Positions 15,754-25,804 of a stretch of 64,000 nucleotides of DNA are shown here, piece by piece. Position numbers and translations under genes: made by a program. Each line of letters opens with the position of its first letter. The first letter of the stretch is position 1. The stretch spans positions 4,650,001-4,714,000 of the forward strand of contig NZ_CP102509.1 of assembly GCF_024611995.1 (NCBI RefSeq). Direction: 5' to 3'. Source of the DNA: Streptomyces sp. NBC_00162. Its GTDB lineage: Bacteria; Actinomycetota; Actinomycetes; Streptomycetales; Streptomycetaceae. The notes under the pieces are model-generated. The model ran no database searches, was not told the DNA's origin, and was given only the letters and a program-made list of their open reading frames with translations.

Positions 15754-16281
15754 TCAGGCATGCCTGTGTCGACAGGCCGCCCGCGGTGTCTGCGCCAGGA
15801 TCGCCAGGTCCATCCCCAGCCAGTGGTTCTCCACATAGTGCCGGTCGAGCAGTGCCATCTCCTCCCAGGGTAGGTCGGAGCGCGCGCTGACCTGCCACAA
15901 CCCGGTCATTCCGGGCCGTACGAAGAGCCGCTCGGGGCGGTCCGTGCGGGGCTCCGGGCGCGGCCCGACCAGGGACATCTCCCCGCGGAGCACGTTGAGC
16001 AGCCGGGGCGCCCCGTCCAGTGCGCACCACTCCAGGGCCGCGCCGAGGCGGCCCGCGCCCTCCGTGCGGAGTCCCCAGGTCCGGAACGGCCGTCCGCCGA
16101 GGCCGGCCGCCGGTTCCCGTACGAGGGCCCGCCCGCCCTGGGTCGCGTACAGCAGCCCCGTCGCCACTGCGAGGGGGACGGCGAGCGCGATGAGCAGGAT
16201 CACCGCTCCGGCGAGGTCCAGCACCCGCTTGGCCGAAGGCCTGGCCGGCCGTAGGACGGGGAGGCTGAGCAGGAGAGGCAT
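15754..16281 (-). CDS. Bacterial sugar transferase (short)
   Basis: A 175-residue monotopic phosphoglycosyl transferase catalytic domain that puts a sugar-1-phosphate on undecaprenyl phosphate. Landmarks are the KRVLDLAGAVILLIALAVPL membrane re-entrant helix, PRLLNVLRGEMSLVGPRPEP and FVRPGMTGLWQVSARSDLPW. It lacks the N-terminal multi-membrane region of WbaP/WcaJ. No glycan cluster surrounds it; it is upstream of the Fe-S reductase on the same strand (109 bp gap). ATG 16281 is used; the ribosome site is not obvious. Confidence 0.85.
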   Translation of the reverse strand: MPLLLSLPVLRPARPSAKRVLDLAGAVILLIALAVPLAVATGLLYATQGGRALVREPAAGLGGRPFRTWGLRTEGAGRLGAALEWCALDGAPRLLNVLRGEMSLVGPRPEPRTDRPERLFVRPGMTGLWQVSARSDLPWEEMALLDRHYVENHWLGMDLAILAQTPRAACRHRHA

Positions 16282-16397
16282 GTCAGCACGGTGCCGTACG
16301 CCTCAGCCGGTCCCCGGGTGCCGCGCGGCGGCGGTTACCCGTTCGGGCGCGGGGTTCGGGGTGGAGCCCCGGGTAGTTGCGCGTAAGGGGGGCCTAA

Positions 16398-18328
<1,931 letters not shown>

Positions 18329-18329
<1 letters not shown>

Positions 18330-18979
18330 TGTCGGAGGAGACCCCGGGCTTTGACGAGAAGCCCGAAGTCCCCGTCGACGGCACGCCCGACGAGCCGAAG
18401 GCCGCCGACTCCGCCACGGAGGAGGCGGCGGCCCCGGCCGGGGACGCAGCACAGGATGTAGCGCTGCTCGCGCAGCTGGACCAGGCCCGTACGGCGCTCG
18501 GTGAGCGCACCGCGGACCTCCAGCGGCTCCAGGCGGAGTACCAGAACTACCGCCGCCGGGTGGAGCGGGACCGGATCGCCGTCAAGGAGATCGCGGTCGC
18601 GTCCCTCCTGACGGAACTCCTCCCGACCCTGGACGACATCGGCCGGGCGCGGGAGCATGGCGAGCTGGTCGGCGGCTTCAAGTCGGTGGCCGAATCGCTG
18701 GAGACCGCCGCGGCCAAGATGGGTCTGCAGCAGTTCGGCAAGGAGGGCGAGCCCTTCGACCCGACGATCCACGAGGCCCTGATGCACTCGTACGCGCCGG
18801 ACATCACGGAGGACACCTGCGTGGCGATCCTTCAGCCGGGGTACCGGATCGGCGAGCGTACGATCCGCCCCGCGCGGGTCGCGGTGGCCGAGCCCCAGCC
18901 GGGCGCGGCCCCCAAGTCCGAGTCGGCCGAGGCCGACACGCCGTCGGACAAGGACACGGATGCCCCCGACAAGGGCTGA
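18329..18979 (+). CDS. grpE: Nucleotide exchange factor GrpE
   Basis: A 216-residue homodimer that releases ADP from DnaK. The start codon overlaps the dnaK stop (TGATG), so translation is coupled. Residues 1-45 are acidic and disordered. A long helix follows (LDQARTALGERTADLQRLQA, EYQNYRRRVERDRI), and the C-terminal wing ends with IHEALMHSYAPDITEDTCVA and RPARVAVAEPQ. The 55-residue tail after the wing is disordered. Length is normal for Streptomyces. Confidence 0.98.
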
Positions 18980-19018
18980 TGTTGAACAAGTAGAGGCACG
19001 AGAGGAGGGACACCGGGG

Positions 19019-20200
19019 ATGAGCACCAAGGACTTCGTCGAGAAGGACTACTACAAGGTCCTCGGTGTCCCGAAGGACGCCACCGAGGCCGAGATCAAGA
19101 AGGCGTACCGGAAGCTCGCGCGCGAGTTCCACCCGGACGCCAACAAGGGCGACGCCTCGGCCGAGGCGCGCTTCAAGGAGATCTCCGAGGCGAACGACAT
19201 CCTCGGTGACGCGAAGAAGCGCAAGGAGTACGACGAGGCGCGCGCCCTGTTCGGCAACGGCGGCTTCCGCCCCGGGCCGGGCGGGGCCGGCGGCTCGTTC
19301 AACTTCGACCTCGGCGACCTGTTCGGCGGACAGCAGCCGGCCGGCGCGGGCGGCGGCTTCGGCGGCGGCCTGGGCGATGTCTTCGGCGGCCTGTTCAACC
19401 GCGGCGCCGGCGCCGGTACGGGAACCCGTACCCAGCCGCGCCGCGGCCAGGACATCGAGTCGGAGGTCACCCTCTCCTTCACGGAGGCGGTGGACGGGGC
19501 CACGGTTCCGCTCCGGATGTCCTCGCAGGCCCCCTGCAAGGCCTGTTCGGGCACCGGCGACAAGAACGGCACGCCCCGGGTGTGCCCGACCTGCGTCGGT
19601 ACCGGCCAGGTATCGCGGGGCAGCGGCGGCGGGTTCTCGCTGACCGACCCCTGCGCGGACTGCAAGGGCCGCGGCCTGATCGCGGAGACCCCCTGCGACG
19701 TCTGCAAGGGCAGCGGGCGCGCCCGCAGCTCGCGCACCATGCAGGTCCGGATCCCGGCGGGCGTCTTCGACGGCCAGCGGATCCGGCTGCGCGGCAAGGG
19801 TGCGCCGGGCGAGCGCGGCGGTCCCGGCGGTGACCTGTACGTCGTCGTGCACGTCGACTCCCACCCGGTGTTCGGCCGCAAGGACGACAACCTGACGGTG
19901 ACCGTCCCGGTGACCTTCGCCGAGGCGGCGCTGGGCGCCGACATCAAGGTCCCGACCCTGAACGGCCCCTCGGTGACGCTGAAGCTGCCGCCGGGCACCC
20001 CCAACGGCCGTACCATGCGGGCCCGCGGCAAGGGAGCGGTCCGCAAGGACGGCACCCGCGGCGACCTGCTGGTGACGGTGGAGGTCGAAGTTCCGACCGA
20101 GCTGTCGGACAAGGCCCGCGAGGCGCTGGAGATGTACCGCGAGGCGACGGAGTCGCAGGACCCGCGCACCGCGCTGTTCGAGTCCGCGAAGGGAGCATGA
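19019..20200 (+). CDS. dnaJ: Co-chaperone DnaJ (DnaJ1 type)
   Basis: A 393-residue Hsp40. The J domain (about residues 9-74) contains HPD in REFHPDANKGD. A Gly/Phe-rich region follows (about 78-140). The zinc-binding domain carries four repeats, CKACSGTG, CPTCVGTG, CADCKGRG and CDVCKGSG. Then comes the substrate-binding beta domain (MQVRIPAGVFDGQRIRLRGK). It stimulates DnaK ATPase. ATG 19019 follows GAGGAGGG with about 10 bases between. The hspR start is 1 base after its stop. Confidence 0.98.
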   Translation: MSTKDFVEKDYYKVLGVPKDATEAEIKKAYRKLAREFHPDANKGDASAEARFKEISEANDILGDAKKRKEYDEARALFGNGGFRPGPGGAGGSFNFDLGDLFGGQQPAGAGGGFGGGLGDVFGGLFNRGAGAGTGTRTQPRRGQDIESEVTLSFTEAVDGATVPLRMSSQAPCKACSGTGDKNGTPRVCPTCVGTGQVSRGSGGGFSLTDPCADCKGRGLIAETPCDVCKGSGRARSSRTMQVRIPAGVFDGQRIRLRGKGAPGERGGPGGDLYVVVHVDSHPVFGRKDDNLTVTVPVTFAEAALGADIKVPTLNGPSVTLKLPPGTPNGRTMRARGKGAVRKDGTRGDLLVTVEVEVPTELSDKAREALEMYREATESQDPRTALFESAKGA

Positions 20201-20201
20201 C

Positions 20202-20666
20202 ATGGACGGCCGCCGACGACAGTCCTCCCGATTGGGTGGGGGCTACCAGCTCACCGATGAGACCCCGGTCTACGTGATCTCGGTGGCCGCCCAGCTCTCG
20301 GGCCTGCATCCGCAGACCCTCCGCCAGTACGACCGTCTCGGCCTGGTCTCCCCGGACCGTACGGCCGGTCGCGGCCGGCGCTACTCGGCCCGTGACATCG
20401 AGCTGCTCCGCACGGTGCAGGCGCTGTCCCAGGACGAGGGCATCAACCTGGCGGGCATCAAGCGGATCATCGAGCTGGAGAACCAGGTCGCCGCGCTCCA
20501 GCAGCGCGTGGCCGAGCTCTCCGCGGCTGTCGACGGCGCGGCCGTGGCCATGCAGCAGCGCGAGGCCCAGGTGCACGCGTCCTACCGGCGCGACCTGGTC
20601 CCGTACCAGCCTCCGCAGCCGGGCAACGCCCTGGTGGTGTGGCGGCCCAAGCGGCCGATGGACTGA
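20202..20666 (+). CDS. hspR: Heat-shock repressor HspR (MerR family)
   Basis: A 154-residue repressor of the dnaK operon and clpB. The MerR-type winged helix-turn-helix is at about residues 24-75: YVISVAAQLSGLHPQTLRQY, DRLGLVSPDR and GRRYSARDIELLRTVQ. A coiled-coil segment follows (IIELENQVAALQQRVAELSA). The gene starts 1 base after dnaJ, so it is coupled. Three HAIR operators in this window (two before dnaK, one before clpB) are its predicted targets, making an autoregulated loop in which DnaK feeds back. Confidence 0.98.
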   Translation: MDGRRRQSSRLGGGYQLTDETPVYVISVAAQLSGLHPQTLRQYDRLGLVSPDRTAGRGRRYSARDIELLRTVQALSQDEGINLAGIKRIIELENQVAALQQRVAELSAAVDGAAVAMQQREAQVHASYRRDLVPYQPPQPGNALVVWRPKRPMD

Positions 20667-20685
20667 CGTCCGCCCACAGCGTGCA

Positions 20686-20721
20686 GGAAGGCCCCGCCCG
20701 GCTCACCGGGCGGGGCCTTCC
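20686..20721 (+). terminator. Terminator of the dnaK operon
   Basis: A 16-bp perfect stem, GGAAGGCCCCGCCCGG (20686-20701) with its complement at 20706-20721 and loop CTCA. It is between convergent hspR and the LuxR-like gene. Confidence 0.9.
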
Positions 20722-20722
20722 G

Positions 20723-20760
20723 CGTTCCCGTTCGCGTTCGCGTTCCCGTTTTCCCGTTCC
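20723..20760. repeat. CGTTCS hexamer array
   Basis: Six CGTTCC/CGTTCG units in tandem, with one carrying two extra T bases (CGTTTTCC). It lies directly after the dnaK operon terminator and ends 9 bp before the LuxR-like stop codon. Confidence 0.7.
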
Positions 20761-20769
20761 CGCGAGCGG

Positions 20770-21777
20770 TCAGGGCCGGGGCTCCCGGGCGGGGCCCGAG
20801 ACCTGGCCCAGGATGCCCGACTGGGCTATGAGGAAGCCGAGTTGGGCGCGGCTGCCGCTGCCCAGGGCGGTGGCCAGCTTGGCGATGTGCGCGCGGCAGG
20901 TCCGTACGTTCATGCCCAGGCGGCGCGCGATGGCCTCGTCCACGTGCCCCTCGACGAGGAGTTGCGCGATGGAGCGCTGAACGCCCGAGATTCCCGAGGG
21001 CGTCGGATCGTACCGGATCTCCTCCAGCAGCGGCGTGGCACGGCGCCAGAGCTGCTCGAACACCTTGATGAGGTATTCGACGAGACCGGGGTGGCGCAGT
21101 TCGAGGGCGACGCTGCGGTCATCGCTGGCGGGGATGAAGGCGACGGTGCGGTCGAAGACGATGAGGCGCTCGATGAGTTCCTCGAGGGTGCGGATCTCCA
21201 CCTTGCCCGCGGATATCCGCTCGACGTAGGCGAGCGTTCCCTGGCTGTGCCGGGCGGTGTGCTGGTAGAGGGTGCGGATGCTGACCCCGCGGTCGGTCAG
21301 CGGCTGGTCGCGCTCCAGGGCCTGCGTGAGGGCGTCTATGGGGCGGGCTCCGCCGGGCTGGACGGTGAGCATCTCCGTGTGGCATTCGGCGGTTGCCAGG
21401 TTCAGTGCCGCGTTGATGCGGTCGAACCCCTCGAGCACGGTGATCGCGTGCGTGGGCGCGGGAGTCAGCGCGCTGATGGCCATGAATGGCTCAAACGCTT
21501 CCGCCAGCTCGATGGACGTCCTGCGGCGTTGCAGGATCTCCCGCTCGATAGGGTGCAGCCGCTGGGTGAGTGCGACGGTGGGGGGAACCGGGCGCAGCCA
21601 GTTCGCGTCATCTGGATCCGGGTGCAGCAGCGCGAATTCCAGCAGGCAGGGAGTGTATTCGACCTCCGCGCGGGCGATGCGCCCCGAGCTGAGCGCAGTG
21701 GCGTAGAGCTCGGCGCCGAGAGCGCACAGTTCCGTCACTGGGTGGGGATGTGTCTGTTCCGCACCATTTTTCGGCAT
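20770..21777 (-). CDS. LuxR-type helix-turn-helix regulator with TrmB-like sensor region
   Basis: A 335-residue regulator. The C-terminal LuxR helix-turn-helix is at about residues 268-330, with RSIAQLLVEGHVDEAIARRL and GMNVRTCRAHIAKLATALGS. The front part (ILQRRRTSIELAEAFEPFMA, AECHTEMLTVQPGGARPIDA, GVSIRTLYQHTARHSQGTLA) looks like the phospholipase-D-like sensor found in Streptomyces LuxR proteins that lack a receiver domain. ATG 21777 has GGGGG eight bases upstream; GTG 21786 is an alternative. It is divergent from the DSGWT peptide gene and is its likely regulator. Confidence 0.85.
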   Translation of the reverse strand: MPKNGAEQTHPHPVTELCALGAELYATALSSGRIARAEVEYTPCLLEFALLHPDPDDANWLRPVPPTVALTQRLHPIEREILQRRRTSIELAEAFEPFMAISALTPAPTHAITVLEGFDRINAALNLATAECHTEMLTVQPGGARPIDALTQALERDQPLTDRGVSIRTLYQHTARHSQGTLAYVERISAGKVEIRTLEELIERLIVFDRTVAFIPASDDRSVALELRHPGLVEYLIKVFEQLWRRATPLLEEIRYDPTPSGISGVQRSIAQLLVEGHVDEAIARRLGMNVRTCRAHIAKLATALGSGSRAQLGFLIAQSGILGQVSGPAREPRP

Positions 21778-21797
21778 ATCTCCCACCCCCAGGGTCT

Positions 21798-21834
21798 TGC
21801 ATCTACAGGAACATGATGCACCGCCACGGTGGCG
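21798..21834. promoter_or_regulatory. Candidate operators between luxR-like and DSGWT peptide genes
   Basis: TGCATC (21798-21803) and GATGCA (21815-21820) form an inverted repeat with an 11-bp spacer. The palindrome CGCCAC-G-GTGGCG follows at 21822-21834. Both lie in the 111-bp divergent promoter region. Binding by the LuxR-like protein is inferred. Confidence 0.45.
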
Positions 21835-21888
21835 TCGGCGTGGCTCGATAAGTCATCGTCTGTCATGCGGGGGAGAGGAATCCATCCA

Positions 21889-22107
21889 GTGAGGACGAAG
21901 TCGACGATGTACAAGAGATTGCTTCGCTCGGTGGTTGCCGTTGCTCTCTCCACGGTTGTGGCTTACGGGGTGGCCGGCGGCAACACAGCCACGTTGGCGG
22001 GGATATCGGACGATAGCGGCTGGACCAGTGCTCCGGTGGACAGCGGGTGGACGCTCGGCCCTCTGGACAGTGGGTGGACCAACCTGCCGGAGAAGGTCGT
22101 CGCATGA
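21889..22107 (+). CDS. Exported peptide with three perfect DSGWTxxPx repeats
   Basis: A 72-residue precursor. VRTKSTMYKRLLRS is basic, then VVAVALSTVVAYGVAGG is a hydrophobic export segment. After NTATLAGISD come three 9-residue units, DSGWTSAPV, DSGWTLGPL and DSGWTNLPE (DNA 22012-22092), then KVVA. There is no Cys, so it is not a lanthipeptide. The repeat design resembles multi-core peptide precursors or a small cell-surface repeat protein. GTG 21889 has GAGAGG about ten bases upstream; ATG 21907 would give 66 residues. The stop overlaps the next start (ATGA), so it is coupled to the Rieske-like gene. Confidence 0.85.
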   Translation: MRTKSTMYKRLLRSVVAVALSTVVAYGVAGGNTATLAGISDDSGWTSAPVDSGWTLGPLDSGWTNLPEKVVA

Positions 22108-22418
22108 CCCCCGACGACCGCGGCTTCCGCCGCGAAATGGCCTCCGCTTACCGGTCGGGGTGGCAGTTCATCGACCTGGCCACGGCAATCCCGTACCCCG
22201 GGGATTCGCTGATGGTCACCCTGTTCGGTCAACCGATCGTCGTCGTGCGCGAGGAGGACGAGGACGTACGTGCCTACCGGTGCCTGCGCCGCCCGCGGGG
22301 CGCGCCGCAGCCCGTCCGCTGCGAGGTGCGCTACGGAATGGTCTTCGTCAATCTTGATCAGCGCGATCACCAGCTCTTCGAACCCGACATCACCACCGCC
22401 ACCCCCCGCAGTGCCTGA
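22104..22418 (+). CDS. Rieske-like protein without cluster ligands
   Basis: A 104-residue soluble protein coupled to the peptide gene by a 4-bp overlap. SGWQFIDLATAIPYPGDSLM, VTLFGQPIVVVREEDEDVRA and YRC match the front of Rieske oxygenase domains (W..., pGD, g.PivvvR..dg.vrAy.nvC). The sequence after it reads LRRPRGAPQPVRC where CPHRGA and C-x2-H are expected, so both histidines are missing. It then continues with YGMVFVNLDQ, as oxygenases do after the Rieske domain. It probably cannot hold a [2Fe-2S] cluster. The role is unknown; it may bind or escort the peptide. Confidence 0.75.
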   Translation: MTPDDRGFRREMASAYRSGWQFIDLATAIPYPGDSLMVTLFGQPIVVVREEDEDVRAYRCLRRPRGAPQPVRCEVRYGMVFVNLDQRDHQLFEPDITTATPRSA

Positions 22419-22461
22419 AGCGATTCCCCCGTCGTTGCAGATCGCTCAGGCGCTTCCCCCA

Positions 22462-22505
22462 CACAACGGCGCCATCGTGGACCTGACCACGATGGCGCCG
22501 TTGTG
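22462..22505 (+). terminator. Terminator of the DSGWT/Rieske-like operon
   Basis: A 19-bp perfect stem, CACAACGGCGCCATCGTGG (22462-22480) with its complement at 22487-22505 and a 6-base loop. It closes a two-gene transcript. Confidence 0.92.
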
Positions 22506-22575
22506 ATGTCCGCGTCCAGTAGTTGAACCGGACAAGATGTGGAGGGGCAGACCGGCCGCCGGCCTGGTCCCGGGC

Positions 22576-22980
22576 TCAGGCCCGGCCCATGGCCCGGTCC
22601 AGCGTGATCTCCATGACCACCCGGTCGGGATTGGGTGAGGGCGTCCGCCCGTAGCGCTCCGCGTAGCGCGCCACCGCGTCGGCGACCGACGCCTCGTCCG
22701 TACGGATCACCGCGCGCCCCTCGAGGGTGGCCCAGCGGCGTCCTTCCATCTGGCAGACCGCGACCCGGGCCGCGCCCGGCTGCGCCGCCAGGATGTTGCG
22801 GATCTTCTTGCTGTGCTTGTTGCTGATCACCCGGGCCAGACCGGCCTCCGGGTCGTACGTCACGCCCACCGGCACCACGTGGGGCGTCCCGTCCGGGCGC
22901 GGCGTGGTCAGCGTGCAGACGTGCCGCTCCCGCCAGAAGGCGAGGTACTCGGGCGTCGGGTTGAGTACGTCATGGGACAT
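22576..22980 (-). CDS. PPOX-class F420/flavin-dependent protein (FDOR-B like)
   Basis: A 134-residue split-barrel protein of the pyridoxamine-5'-phosphate-oxidase fold: YLAFWRERHVCTLTTPRPDG, TPHVVPVGVTYDPEAGLARV and ARVAVCQMEGRRWATLEGRA. In actinobacteria this subgroup (TIGR03618-like) usually uses coenzyme F420 and reduces unsaturated substrates; the exact substrate is unknown. ATG 22980 is the first good start. It is divergent from clpB and 128 bp away, so it may share its promoter region including the HAIR operator. Confidence 0.85.
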   Translation of the reverse strand: MSHDVLNPTPEYLAFWRERHVCTLTTPRPDGTPHVVPVGVTYDPEAGLARVISNKHSKKIRNILAAQPGAARVAVCQMEGRRWATLEGRAVIRTDEASVADAVARYAERYGRTPSPNPDRVVMEITLDRAMGRA

Positions 22981-23028
22981 GGCCCGAAGGGTACGGGGCC
23001 CGGGCGCGTCGGGGGTACCGCGGCCTGC

Positions 23029-23049
23029 CTTGAGTGGAATAGACTCAAC
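23029..23049 (+). promoter_or_regulatory. HAIR (HspR) operator of clpB
   Basis: CTTGAGT (23029-23035), 7-bp spacer, then ACTCAAC (23043-23049), one mismatch from the consensus CTTGAGT-N7-ACTCAAG. It lies 59 bp before the clpB start. Confidence 0.9.
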
Positions 23050-23108
23050 TTTGCGTAGGTTGTTTATGTCATAGTTCTGTCCAGCCTCCGGAGAGGAGCA
23101 CATCACCC

Positions 23109-25694
23109 GTGGATGCCGAGCTGACCAACAAGAGCCGGGATGCGCTGAACGCGGCCACCAGCCGGGCCGTCAAGGACGGCCACGCGGACCTGACCCCCGC
23201 GCACCTGCTGCTGGCGCTCCTCGCCGGCGAGGACAACGAGAACATCACCGACCTCCTCGCGGCCTCCGACGCCGACCAGGCCGCCGTACGGGCCGGCGCG
23301 GAGCGGCTGCTCGCCGCCCTGCCCAGCGTCACCGGGTCCACGGTCGCGCCCCCGCAGCCCACCCGCGACCTGCTCGCCGTACTCGCCGAGGCCGACGCCC
23401 AGGCGGGCAAGCTCGGCGACGACTACCTCTCCACCGAACACCTGCTCATCGCCCTCGCCGCCAAGGGCGGCGCGGCCGGTGAGCTCCTTTCCGCACAGGG
23501 CGCGAGCGCGAAGAAGCTGCTGGACGCCTTCCAGAACGCACGAGGAGGGCGGCGGGTGACCACCCCCGACCCCGAGGGTCAGTACAAGGCGCTGGAGAAG
23601 TTCGGCACCGATTTCACGGCGGCAGCCCGTGAGGGCAAGCTCGATCCGGTCATCGGCCGGGACCACGAGATCCGGCGCGTGGTGCAGGTGCTCTCGCGGC
23701 GTACGAAGAACAATCCGGTGCTCATCGGCGAGCCGGGCGTCGGCAAGACGGCCGTGGTCGAGGGCCTGGCCCAGCGCATCATCAAGGGCGATGTCCCGGA
23801 GTCGCTGAAGAACAAGCGGCTCGTCTCCCTCGACCTGGGCGCCATGGTCGCGGGCGCGAAGTACCGGGGTGAGTTCGAGGAGCGGCTGAAGACCGTCCTG
23901 GCGGAGATCAAGTCGAGCGACGGCCAGATCATCACCTTCATCGACGAGCTGCACACGGTCGTCGGCGCGGGCGCTGGCGGCGACTCCGCCATGGACGCGG
24001 GCAACATGCTCAAGCCCATGCTGGCGCGCGGTGAGCTGCGGATGGTCGGCGCGACGACGCTGGACGAGTACCGCGAGCGCATCGAGAAGGACCCGGCGCT
24101 GGAGCGGCGTTTCCAGCAGGTGCTGGTCGCCGAGCCGTCCGTCGAGGACACCATCGCGATCCTGCGCGGGCTCAAGGGCCGCTACGAGGCCCACCACAAG
24201 GTGCAGATCAACGACAGTGCGCTGGTCGCCGCCGCGACCCTCTCCGATCGGTACATCACCTCCCGCTTCCTCCCGGACAAGGCGATCGACCTCGTCGACG
24301 AGGCCGCGTCCCGGCTGCGCATGGAGATCGACTCCTCCCCCCTGGAGATCGACGAGCTCCAGCGTGCGGTGGACCGGCTGCGGATGGAGGAGCTGGCGCT
24401 GAAGAACGAGTCCGACCCGGCCTCGCTGGAGCGCTTGGAGAAGATCCGCAAGGATCTCGCGGACAAGGAGGAGGAGCTGCGCGGCCTGACCGCCCGCTGG
24501 GAGAAGGAGAAGCAGTCCCTCAACCGGGTCGGTGAGCTCAAGGAGCGCCTGGACGACCTGCGCGGCCAGGCGGAGCGCGCGCAGCGCGACGGGGACTTCG
24601 ACACCGCCTCAAAGCTGCTCTACGGGGAGATCCCGACCGTGGAGCGCGAGCTGGCCGAGGCCACCGAGGCCGAGGCGGAGGTCTCGAAGGACACGATGGT
24701 CAAGGACGAGGTCGGCCCCGACGACATCGCCGACGTGGTGGGTGCCTGGACCGGCATCCCGGCCGGCCGCCTCCTGGAGGGGGAGACGCAGAAGCTGCTG
24801 CGCATGGAGGACGGGCTGGGCCGCCGTCTGATCGGCCAGGGCGAGGCGGTGCGGGCCGTGTCGGACGCGGTACGCCGCACCCGGGCCGGCATCGCGGACC
24901 CGGACCGGCCGACCGGCTCGTTCCTGTTCCTGGGCCCGACGGGCGTCGGCAAGACGGAGCTGGCCAAGGCCCTGGCGGACTTCCTCTTCGACGACGAGCG
25001 GGCCATGATCCGCATCGACATGTCGGAGTACGGCGAGAAGCACTCCGTGGCCCGCCTGGTCGGCGCGCCGCCCGGCTACGTCGGCTACGAGGAGGGCGGC
25101 CAGCTGACCGAGGCCGTCCGGCGCCGCCCGTACAGCGTGGTGCTGCTGGACGAGGTGGAGAAGGCCCATCCCGAGGTCTTCGACATCCTGCTCCAGGTCC
25201 TGGACGACGGCCGTCTCACGGACGGCCAGGGCCGCACGGTGGACTTCCGCAACACGATCCTGGTGCTCACCTCGAACCTGGGCAGTCAGTTCCTGATGGA
25301 TCCGGTCACGCCCGCGGAGCAGAAGAAGCAGCAGGTCCTGGACGTGGTCCGGGCGAGCTTCAAGCCGGAGTTCCTCAACCGCCTGGACGACCTGGTGGTC
25401 TTCTCCGCGCTGTCCGGGCCCGAGCTGGGCCGCATCGCGGAGCTCCAGATCGACCGCCTCGCCAAGCGGCTGGCCGACCGGCGCCTGACCCTGGAGGTCA
25501 CGCCGGAGGCGCTGGCCTGGCTGGCGGACAAGGGCAACGACCCGGCGTACGGCGCGCGGCCCCTGCGCCGGCTGATCCAGACGGCGATCGGCGACCGCCT
25601 CGCGAAGGAGATCCTCTCCGGCGAGGTCAGGGACGGCGACACCGTACGGGTCGACGTGGCGGGCGAAGACCTGCTGGTCGGCAAGGCGCTGTGA
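23109..25694 (+). CDS. clpB: ATP-dependent chaperone ClpB
   Basis: An 861-residue AAA+ disaggregase that extracts proteins from aggregates for DnaK. An N domain with two repeats (about 1-150) precedes NBD1 with Walker A GEPGVGKT (about 207-214) and Walker [17 protein letters not shown] middle coiled coil (about 410-525, [20 protein letters not shown]) follows, then NBD2 with GPTGVGKTE (about 609) and the C-terminal arginine-finger region. GTG 23109 follows GGAGAGGAG. The HAIR upstream places it in the HspR regulon with the dnaK operon 2.4 kb away. Confidence 0.98.
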   Translation: MDAELTNKSRDALNAATSRAVKDGHADLTPAHLLLALLAGEDNENITDLLAASDADQAAVRAGAERLLAALPSVTGSTVAPPQPTRDLLAVLAEADAQAGKLGDDYLSTEHLLIALAAKGGAAGELLSAQGASAKKLLDAFQNARGGRRVTTPDPEGQYKALEKFGTDFTAAAREGKLDPVIGRDHEIRRVVQVLSRRTKNNPVLIGEPGVGKTAVVEGLAQRIIKGDVPESLKNKRLVSLDLGAMVAGAKYRGEFEERLKTVLAEIKSSDGQIITFIDELHTVVGAGAGGDSAMDAGNMLKPMLARGELRMVGATTLDEYRERIEKDPALERRFQQVLVAEPSVEDTIAILRGLKGRYEAHHKVQINDSALVAAATLSDRYITSRFLPDKAIDLVDEAASRLRMEIDSSPLEIDELQRAVDRLRMEELALKNESDPASLERLEKIRKDLADKEEELRGLTARWEKEKQSLNRVGELKERLDDLRGQAERAQRDGDFDTASKLLYGEIPTVERELAEATEAEAEVSKDTMVKDEVGPDDIADVVGAWTGIPAGRLLEGETQKLLRMEDGLGRRLIGQGEAVRAVSDAVRRTRAGIADPDRPTGSFLFLGPTGVGKTELAKALADFLFDDERAMIRIDMSEYGEKHSVARLVGAPPGYVGYEEGGQLTEAVRRRPYSVVLLDEVEKAHPEVFDILLQVLDDGRLTDGQGRTVDFRNTILVLTSNLGSQFLMDPVTPAEQKKQQVLDVVRASFKPEFLNRLDDLVVFSALSGPELGRIAELQIDRLAKRLADRRLTLEVTPEALAWLADKGNDPAYGARPLRRLIQTAIGDRLAKEILSGEVRDGDTVRVDVAGEDLLVGKAL

Positions 25695-25709
25695 CCTCCT
25701 GAGCCGCCA

Positions 25710-25755
25710 CCCGTGTCCGCCCGGAGCGGATCGTGCGTCCGGGGGTGGACACGGG
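25710..25755 (+). terminator. Possible clpB terminator
   Basis: CCCGTGTCC (25710-25718) pairs with GGACACGGG (25747-25755) across a 28-base loop that itself can pair partly. It lies 16 bp after the clpB stop. Confidence 0.55.
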
Positions 25756-25804
25756 GTAGGCGGGATGGGGGAGGATGCAGGTATCCGCACGAAGGGAAAA
25801 CACG

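Noticed and set aside
22012..22092. DSGWT repeats as a CRISPR-like or WD40-like repeat
   Set aside because: There is no spacer structure, and the units are nine codons long and in-frame with no WD40 pattern.
21889..22107. Lanthipeptide or thiopeptide precursor
   Set aside because: There is no Cys in the core and no LanB/LanM/YcaO-like enzyme nearby; only the repeats and the coupled Rieske-like gene support a peptide system.
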